Assembly: GCA_003152255.1 (NCBI GenBank)
Contig: PLZT01000553.1
Coordinates: 1-10,066, forward strand
Source of the DNA: Methylocystaceae bacterium
Lineage (GTDB): Bacteria; Pseudomonadota; Alphaproteobacteria; Rhizobiales; Beijerinckiaceae
DNA: 10,066 nt
Direction: 5' to 3'
Shown here: positions 6,651 to 10,066 of the stretch, piece by piece
Numbering within the stretch: the stretch's first letter is position 1
How the letters are laid out: each line of letters opens with the position of its first letter
Made by a program: the position numbers and the translations under genes
The notes under the pieces: generated by a model
The model's database searches: none
The model's input: only the letters and a program-made list of their open reading frames with translations
Told to the model about the DNA's origin: nothing

Positions 6651-7736
6651 TCACAAGCCATAGAACCGAAAATTCGACCGGCCGGAGAGTTCGCGCGCGG
6701 CGCCAAGCTCGATGAGCCGATCGAACAAGCGGCGGCCGGCGCGATCGGAGAGCCGCGCGGCCTTCGCGGCCCGCGCCGGCGAGATGGCGTCGTCGCCAAG
6801 CAACAATTCGACGACCAGACCGGCGCCCTTGGCCCGCAATTTGGATTGGACGGCGAGAAGCTTTTCGGTACGACGCGACAGCTCTCCGGCCAAAACGTAA
6901 GCCTCTTGGGCGGCCGTCGCGTAAGCGCCGGCCGTGGCGTCGACCCAATCCGGATCGGCCGGACGCGGACGCTTGCCGCTTGGGCCGCGACGCGACGACG
7001 GATCGGCGATCGCCGTCGCGAGCAGCGGAACCGGCGCGTCCCAGTCGAGTCGTCGCGCCAAGGCGAGGTCGGAGAGCCACAGCGCGAAAATCTCGACGTC
7101 GACGCGCGGCGCGGCGCTAAACAGTTTCATCGCCGCGGCGCTCGCGCCCGCGGCCGCCGCGAGCGGATGTTCGGCGCCGGCCACGATGTCCCGCAAGACG
7201 TCGGCGAGGTCGTCGAAGCTGGCGGCGTCCGAAAGGCCGAGAAGATCAGCGGCGGTTCGCAGCGTCGGCGCATCGAGCCGCGATGGCCGCAGGGCGAAAC
7301 CGCGCCACAGCCGATGGATTCGCCCGGCGGGACTGGTTCGCGCCCCGACTTGCGCGAGATGCTCGGCGTCGCGCAGCGCGGAAGAATCCTCGCGATGGCG
7401 CGCCAGCGCGGCGCAGGCGGTGGCGGCGCGCAACGCCAGGCGCTGGCGCAGCGTCCCGGCGAACGGCGGATCGAGGCGAAGAATTTGGTCGAGCAGGGCG
7501 AGCCCGGCGCCAGCGCGGAAAGCCGCGCCGCCGCCCGCGTCGGAGCCGACGCCCGGCCCTTTCGGCAAACGCGCCCAAGACGGAAATGCTTGTTCCAACA
7601 GTTGGTTGGTCGGCGCGAAACTGGGCTCGGCGAGCTGGCGCGACCGCCGCCTGGGCAAGGCGACGGGCGCCTCGCCGCGCGGATCGGCGGCGGGAGTTTC
7701 ATCATCGAAGACGTCGGCGGGCGCGAATCGAACCAT
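6651..7736 (-). CDS. DUF1403 family protein
   Basis: The product (361 residues from the ATG at 7734-7736) is Ala/Arg-rich, soluble and mostly helical, and belongs to the DUF1403 family known chiefly from Hyphomicrobiales plasmids and islands. Recognisable stretches include LLDQILRLDPPFAGTLRQRL, WRGFALRPSRLDAPTLRTAA, FALWLSDLALARRLDWDAPV and PVPLLATAIADPS. The last 45 residues (SPARAAKAARLSDRAGRRLF, then ELGAARELSGRSNFRFYGL) look like a winged helix with a terminal wing, a domain also ending the RHE_PE00001 remnant in this window. A TTG 18 bases upstream in frame is an alternative start; neither has a good Shine-Dalgarno. It precedes scpB by 9 bases and is divergent from the recombinase. No function has been established to my knowledge; a DNA-binding or kleisin-like role beside ScpB is speculation. 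Confidence 0.8.
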   Translation of the reverse strand: MVRFAPADVFDDETPAADPRGEAPVALPRRRSRQLAEPSFAPTNQLLEQAFPSWARLPKGPGVGSDAGGGAAFRAGAGLALLDQILRLDPPFAGTLRQRLALRAATACAALARHREDSSALRDAEHLAQVGARTSPAGRIHRLWRGFALRPSRLDAPTLRTAADLLGLSDAASFDDLADVLRDIVAGAEHPLAAAAGASAAAMKLFSAAPRVDVEIFALWLSDLALARRLDWDAPVPLLATAIADPSSRRGPSGKRPRPADPDWVDATAGAYATAAQEAYVLAGELSRRTEKLLAVQSKLRAKGAGLVVELLLGDDAISPARAAKAARLSDRAGRRLFDRLIELGAARELSGRSNFRFYGL

Positions 7737-7742
7737 GGCTTT

Positions 7743-7770
7743 AGCATAACCCAAGGCGGCGTTTTGTCAT
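7743..7770 (-). promoter_or_regulatory. Putative promoter of the DUF1403-scpB operon
   Basis: On the minus strand ATGACA (7770-7765) and TATGCT (7748-7743) are separated by 16 bases. Transcription would begin about 7 bases on, at or next to the ATG at 7736, giving a leaderless message; this would explain the lack of a Shine-Dalgarno there. Pattern evidence only. Confidence 0.35.
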
Positions 7771-7796
7771 CCTGTTACGCCAATAAACCGCCGCGC

Positions 7797-7824
7797 TTGT
7801 CTTGCGAAAACAATGTCCGATAAT
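7797..7824 (+). promoter_or_regulatory. Putative recombinase promoter overlapping the inverted repeat
   Basis: TTGTCT (7797-7802) and GATAAT (7819-7824) are spaced by 16 bases. The -10 hexamer lies within the left arm and first spacer base of the 7813-7841 inverted repeat, so any protein on that repeat would block the promoter. The expected start near 7831 leaves a leader of about 120 bases. Confidence 0.4.
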
Positions 7825-7841
7825 GCCGGCTTATCGGACAT
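7813..7841. repeat. Perfect 11-7-11 inverted repeat, candidate recombinase core site
   Basis: The arms ATGTCCGATAA (7813-7823) and TTATCGGACAT (7831-7841) are exact reverse complements around a GC-rich, asymmetric 7-bp spacer TGCCGGC. Two inverted arms of about 11 bp around a 6-8 bp crossover region is the layout of simple tyrosine-recombinase core sites (lox, dif, FRT type). It lies 114 bp before the recombinase start and between it and the divergent DUF1403 gene. An operator for an HTH protein of the cassette is the main alternative. The structure is certain, the role inferred. Confidence 0.9.
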
Positions 7842-7954
7842 GATTCGAAAGCCCCGCGACGCCGGACGAAATTGCCTCAAACAGCCCCACGGACAGTCCT
7901 TCGAGTCGTCGGGAAAATGAGAACGAATACGGAACATGGGTCGATGAAGGCGTT

Positions 7955-8959
7955 TTGGCCTCTCCCCACGTCGCGCGCAGCGATCCTCTCGCCGCCCTCG
8001 CCGAGACGGCCAAAAACTACGCTCGCTCCGCCCGCGCCAGCAACACGCAGCGCGCCTACGACGCCGACTGGCGGCATTTCTCCTCCTGGCTACGCCGGCA
8101 GGGCCTGCCGCAGCTGCCGCCCGATCCCCAAACGGTCGGGCTCTATCTCGCCGCCTGCGCCGACGGCGCTGGGCACGGAGCGGAGCCCACAAGCGTCGCC
8201 ACGCTGGAGCGCCGCCTGTCCGGGATTTGCTGGCATTACCGCCAGCTGGGCGACCCGCTCGACTCTCGAGACCGCCATATATCAACTGTCCTCGCCGGCA
8301 TCCGTCGCCAGCACGGCAGGCCTCCCGTTCAGAAGGAGGCGATCTTCGCCGACGAACTGCTCGCCATGCTGGCGACGCTCGACATGGATCTACGTGGCTT
8401 GCGCGACCGCGCCATTTTGGCCATCGGCTTCGCCGGAGGGCTCCGCCGCTCCGAAATCACCGGCCTCGACTGCGGGCCCAAGCAGAGCGAGGACGGAACC
8501 GGCTGGATCGAAATTCTCGACGGTGGCGTCCTGCTGACAATCAACGGCAAGACCGGCTGGCGCGAAGTCGAAATCGGCCGCGGCTCGCGGCCCGACACCT
8601 GCCCCGTCGCCTTGCTCGAGACTTGGATGCGCCTCGGCCGTATCGCGCACGGCCCGCTGTTCCGCCGCATCGCCAAGAAGAACGCCGGCGTCGCCGCCGA
8701 GCGACTTACCGACAAGCACGTTGCGAGGCTCGTGCAAAAATGTGTGCTCAAGGCGGGGATGCGCGGCGATCTTCCCGAAGGGGACCGCAAGCGCGCCTTC
8801 GCCGGCCATTCGCTGCGCGCCGGTCTCGCCAGCTCGGCGCAGATCGAGGAAACCCACGTCCAAAAACACCTCGGCCACGCCAGCGCCGAAATGACCCGCC
8901 GATACCAGAGGAAACGCGACAGGTTCAAAGTCAATCTGACCAAGGCGGCGGGGTTGTGA
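7955..8959 (+). CDS. Tyrosine recombinase / site-specific integrase
   Basis: The 334-residue product has a SAM-like core-binding domain (about 15-115: KNYARSARASNTQRAYDADW, then RHFSSWLRRQGL) and a catalytic domain with the complete active-site set: Arg164 (GLRRSEI), Lys199 (NGKTGWR), His285 and Arg288 (GHSLRAG), His308 (HLGHAS) and nucleophile Tyr317 (MTRRYQRK). It cuts and rejoins DNA through a covalent phosphotyrosine and should be active. Length and simple architecture resemble Xer/resolvase-like plasmid recombinases rather than phage integrases with an arm-binding domain. The frame is open back to 7844 but has no in-frame ATG or GTG; the TTG at 7955 has GAAGG four bases before it and is used here, so the start is uncertain. 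An 11-7-11 inverted repeat upstream is its candidate substrate. Confidence 0.93.
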   Translation: MASPHVARSDPLAALAETAKNYARSARASNTQRAYDADWRHFSSWLRRQGLPQLPPDPQTVGLYLAACADGAGHGAEPTSVATLERRLSGICWHYRQLGDPLDSRDRHISTVLAGIRRQHGRPPVQKEAIFADELLAMLATLDMDLRGLRDRAILAIGFAGGLRRSEITGLDCGPKQSEDGTGWIEILDGGVLLTINGKTGWREVEIGRGSRPDTCPVALLETWMRLGRIAHGPLFRRIAKKNAGVAAERLTDKHVARLVQKCVLKAGMRGDLPEGDRKRAFAGHSLRAGLASSAQIEETHVQKHLGHASAEMTRRYQRKRDRFKVNLTKAAGL

Positions 8960-8982
8960 GCGACACCTCACGCTCGCTTGCG

Positions 8983-9312
8983 TCAGATCACCTCGATCAA
9001 AGTCTCTCCCCGTTCCAACGCCTCCAAAATACTAGGAAGCACACCCTCGAACCAAACCAGCAGTTCGCGCCGGCGCGTATTGGGCAGCCTGATCCAGACG
9101 ATCGTCGGCCCGGCATTTTCCAAAACCTTGCGCTGCGCGAAATCCTCGTCCTTCGAAACGATGACCGCGCCGACGCCAAGTGCGTAAGCCCAAATCGCTT
9201 GGTCTTGCGCGCCGCCGAGTCCGACATCGCCGACGTGTTCTGCCTCATGTCCTGCGGCGGCAAGCCAGCGGGCGAGCGCGGGCGGCAATTGCGCATCTAC
9301 GAGAAATCGCAT
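8983..9312 (-). CDS. DUF5615 family PIN-like toxin (VapC-like)
   Basis: The 109-residue product starts MRFLVDAQLPPALARWLAAA, the Mut7-C/DUF5615 PIN-like opening with the first acidic metal ligand at Asp6, and has VSKDEDFAQR (52-61) carrying Asp55 and Asp57, followed by the family's strand VWIRLPN (72-78). Such proteins are predicted metal-dependent RNases acting as toxins with DUF433 antitoxins, as in the mycobacterial VapBC45 type. The ATG at 9312 shares its A with the TGA of the upstream antitoxin gene (TGATG), indicating translational coupling; an adjoining GTG at 9315 is an alternative. The stop lies 23 bases from the convergent recombinase stop. All expected acidic residues are present, so the toxin looks intact. 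Confidence 0.88.
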   Translation of the reverse strand: MRFLVDAQLPPALARWLAAAGHEAEHVGDVGLGGAQDQAIWAYALGVGAVIVSKDEDFAQRKVLENAGPTIVWIRLPNTRRRELLVWFEGVLPSILEALERGETLIEVI

Positions 9313-9536
9313 CACGCGACGCGCAAGATCGGGTGATCGCTCTGACGGGCGGCAAATTCCAGAACGGCTACGATGTCCGCCGCCTCGAGCAACGGATAGT
9401 CATCGAGAATCTCTTCATGCGACGCCCCAGCCGCCAGGAGATCCAAAACGTCTTTGACGCGAATGCGGAGGGATCGGATGCAAGGGCGCCCGCCGCATTG
9501 CTGCGAATCGACGGTGATGCGATGCAGTTCACTCAC
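9312..9536 (-). CDS. DUF433 family antitoxin
   Basis: The 74-residue product begins MSELHRITVDSQQCGGRPCI and continues RIRVKDVLDLLAAG, SHEEILDDYPLLEAADIVAV, the compact DUF433 helix-turn-helix pattern (CgGkPcI, then RI.V.dvL, then eeil.dyP.L). It should bind and neutralise the DUF5615 toxin encoded directly after it and repress the operon. The start is taken as the GTG at 9534-9536: AGGAAGG lies 8 bases upstream and the encoded N-terminus matches the usual domain edge; a longer form from GTG 9573 would cover that ribosome site. It is the first gene of the two-gene operon. Confidence 0.88.
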   Translation of the reverse strand: MSELHRITVDSQQCGGRPCIRSLRIRVKDVLDLLAAGASHEEILDDYPLLEAADIVAVLEFAARQSDHPILRVA

Positions 9537-9544
9537 AATTCCGC

Positions 9545-9551
9545 CCTTCCT
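9545..9551 (-). promoter_or_regulatory. Shine-Dalgarno deciding the GTG start of the antitoxin
   Basis: AGGAAGG on the minus strand ends 8 bases before the GTG at 9534-9536. A TATAGT hexamer (9579-9574, minus strand) about 23 bases further upstream could be the operon's -10 box, though no good -35 accompanies it. Confidence 0.45.
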
Positions 9552-9707
9552 GCTCCTGTCGAGATTTGCACCCACTATAATTGGTTTTTCTTCTTTGGGA
9601 CACGATCACGTCACCCGCAGGCTGGGCCGACCGGATCACGCCCTCGGCAGACAGAAACGATGGGAAACTTTGGCGAAACCAGATTGCATGCGCCGCCAAA
9701 CGACCGT

Positions 9708-9735
9708 TTTACAATAACTTTCGACTTTGTATATT
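9708..9735 (+). promoter_or_regulatory. Putative promoter upstream of the Fic gene
   Basis: TTTACA (9708-9713) and TATATT (9730-9735) are 16 bases apart in an AT-rich patch, placing a start near 9742 and a leader of about 110 bases that contains the whole TGTCGAT array. A second, weaker pair (TTGCGC 9740-9745, TAGAAT 9763-9768, spacing 17) would start inside the array. Confidence 0.35.
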
Positions 9736-9756
9736 CGGCTTGCGCGGGAGCTCACA

Positions 9757-9853
9757 TGTCGATAGAATTTAGAATCATCGACACGTTTCCGATATTTGTC
9801 GATCTCATCGACATGTCAGGGCGATCTGTCGATCGACACAGGCTTCATCGAAA
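9757..9853. repeat. Helically phased TGTCGAT motif array before the Fic gene
   Basis: The heptamer TGTCGAT occurs on the plus strand at 9757, 9797 and 9827 and on the minus strand (ATCGACA) at 9777, 9807 and 9832; a degenerate ATCGAAA starts at 9847. Leaving out 9832, successive starts differ by 20, 20, 10, 20 and 20 bases, so the copies lie on one face of the helix. The copies at 9827 and 9832 overlap to form the palindrome TGTCGATCGACA (9827-9838). It ends at the Fic start codon, so it probably binds a repressor of that gene; a plasmid-type iteron or partition function is an alternative. Confidence 0.75.
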
Positions 9854-10066
9854 TGTCATTCGACCCTGCCCGCCCCTGCAATGACCTTCCGTCTCTGCCG
9901 CCGAGCCAGGACGTCGAGACTAAGGCCGTTCTTAAAGCCTGCGTCGAAGCCCGCGCGGCTCTAGCGGAGCTCAAGATCTCCGGCCAACTGATCCCCAACC
10001 CGTCGGTTCTGATCAATTCGATCCCCCTCCTCGAAGCGCAGGCAAGCTCCGAGATCGAAAACATCG
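9853..10066 (+). CDS. Fic family protein, N-terminal part (cut by window end)
   Basis: The 71 visible residues match the Fic N-terminal domain: DLPSLPPSQDVETKAVLKAC, ARAALAELK, LIPNPSVLINSIPLLEAQAS. SSEIEN at 65-70 fits the (S/T)xxxE(G/N) inhibitory-helix motif, here placed before the catalytic core as in class II Fic enzymes, which AMPylate target proteins and are held inactive by this glutamate. The catalytic HxFx(D/E)GNGR loop would lie beyond the window, so activity cannot be judged. The ATG at 9853 gives the normal domain start; the Shine-Dalgarno (AGG at 9840-9842) is weak. The gene follows a divergent toxin-antitoxin operon and an ordered motif array that ends at its start codon, suggesting tight repression. 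Confidence 0.88.
   Translation, partial: MSFDPARPCNDLPSLPPSQDVETKAVLKACVEARAALAELKISGQLIPNPSVLINSIPLLEAQASSEIENI

Noticed and set aside
6846..7823. 325-aa plus-strand frame opposite DUF1403
   Set aside because: High-GC antisense shadow; Arg/Gly-rich without domains.
8945..8975. Possible terminator between recombinase and toxin gene
   Set aside because: Only 5-bp competing stems (GTGAG/CTCAC, GAGCG/CGCTC) and no T-run.
8227..9336. 369-aa plus-strand frame inside the recombinase
   Set aside because: Arg/Pro-rich shadow of the recombinase gene in another frame.
9757..9853. CRISPR array or tandem direct repeat
   Set aside because: The units are 7 bp in both orientations with 3-13 bp gaps; there are no repeat-spacer units.
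9180..9884. Long plus-strand frame across the toxin-antitoxin genes
   Set aside because: It is antisense to two recognised proteins and shows no family likeness.
9816..10064. Minus-strand frame at the right end
   Set aside because: Antisense to the Fic N-terminal domain, which has clear family motifs.

Overview
The window is GC-rich, and its protein families (RHE_PE00001/DUF1612, DUF1403, an ScpB paralogue, an alphaproteobacterial-style RND pump) point to an alphaproteobacterium of the Hyphomicrobiales (Rhizobiales), possibly a methylotroph-type genome. Genus cannot be fixed from the sequence. The density of gene remnants, a tyrosine recombinase, a TniQ protein, a toxin-antitoxin pair and a Fic gene indicate an accessory or plasmid-like region.

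Left part (1-1000): debris. A frameshifted C-terminal end of an RND efflux pump abuts a fragment of a Vsr-type endonuclease, and a perfect 13-bp inverted repeat lies at the pump's 3' end. Next (982-3469) is an intact LysR-regulated unit: a LysR regulator reads rightwards, divergent from an extended SDR/epimerase-like gene that is translationally coupled (ATGA overlap) to a four-helix membrane protein. A T-N11-A operator candidate sits in the divergent promoter region.

Middle (3470-4279): a 42-codon remnant of a molybdopterin-type aldehyde/xanthine dehydrogenase C-terminus, and an intact 89-aa hypothetical gene.

Right-centre (4280-8959): a cassette of an N-terminally truncated RHE_PE00001/DUF1612 HTH protein (-), a TniQ protein (+) whose 3' end runs antisense into scpB, an scpB paralogue and a DUF1403 gene in one operon (-), and a tyrosine recombinase (+). 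Between the DUF1403 gene and the recombinase lies a perfect 11-7-11 bp inverted repeat. It has the architecture of a tyrosine-recombinase core site and overlaps the recombinase's putative -10 box. I infer a DNA-management module: recombinase, its site, and a condensin-type accessory protein with a possible partner.

Right end (8983-10066): a DUF433/DUF5615 (VapBC-like) toxin-antitoxin operon on the minus strand, then a Fic-family gene (class II inhibitory motif) cut by the window end. The Fic gene is preceded by a striking array of TGTCGAT motifs in both orientations, whose starts fall 10 or 20 bp apart. No rRNA, tRNA or CRISPR was seen.
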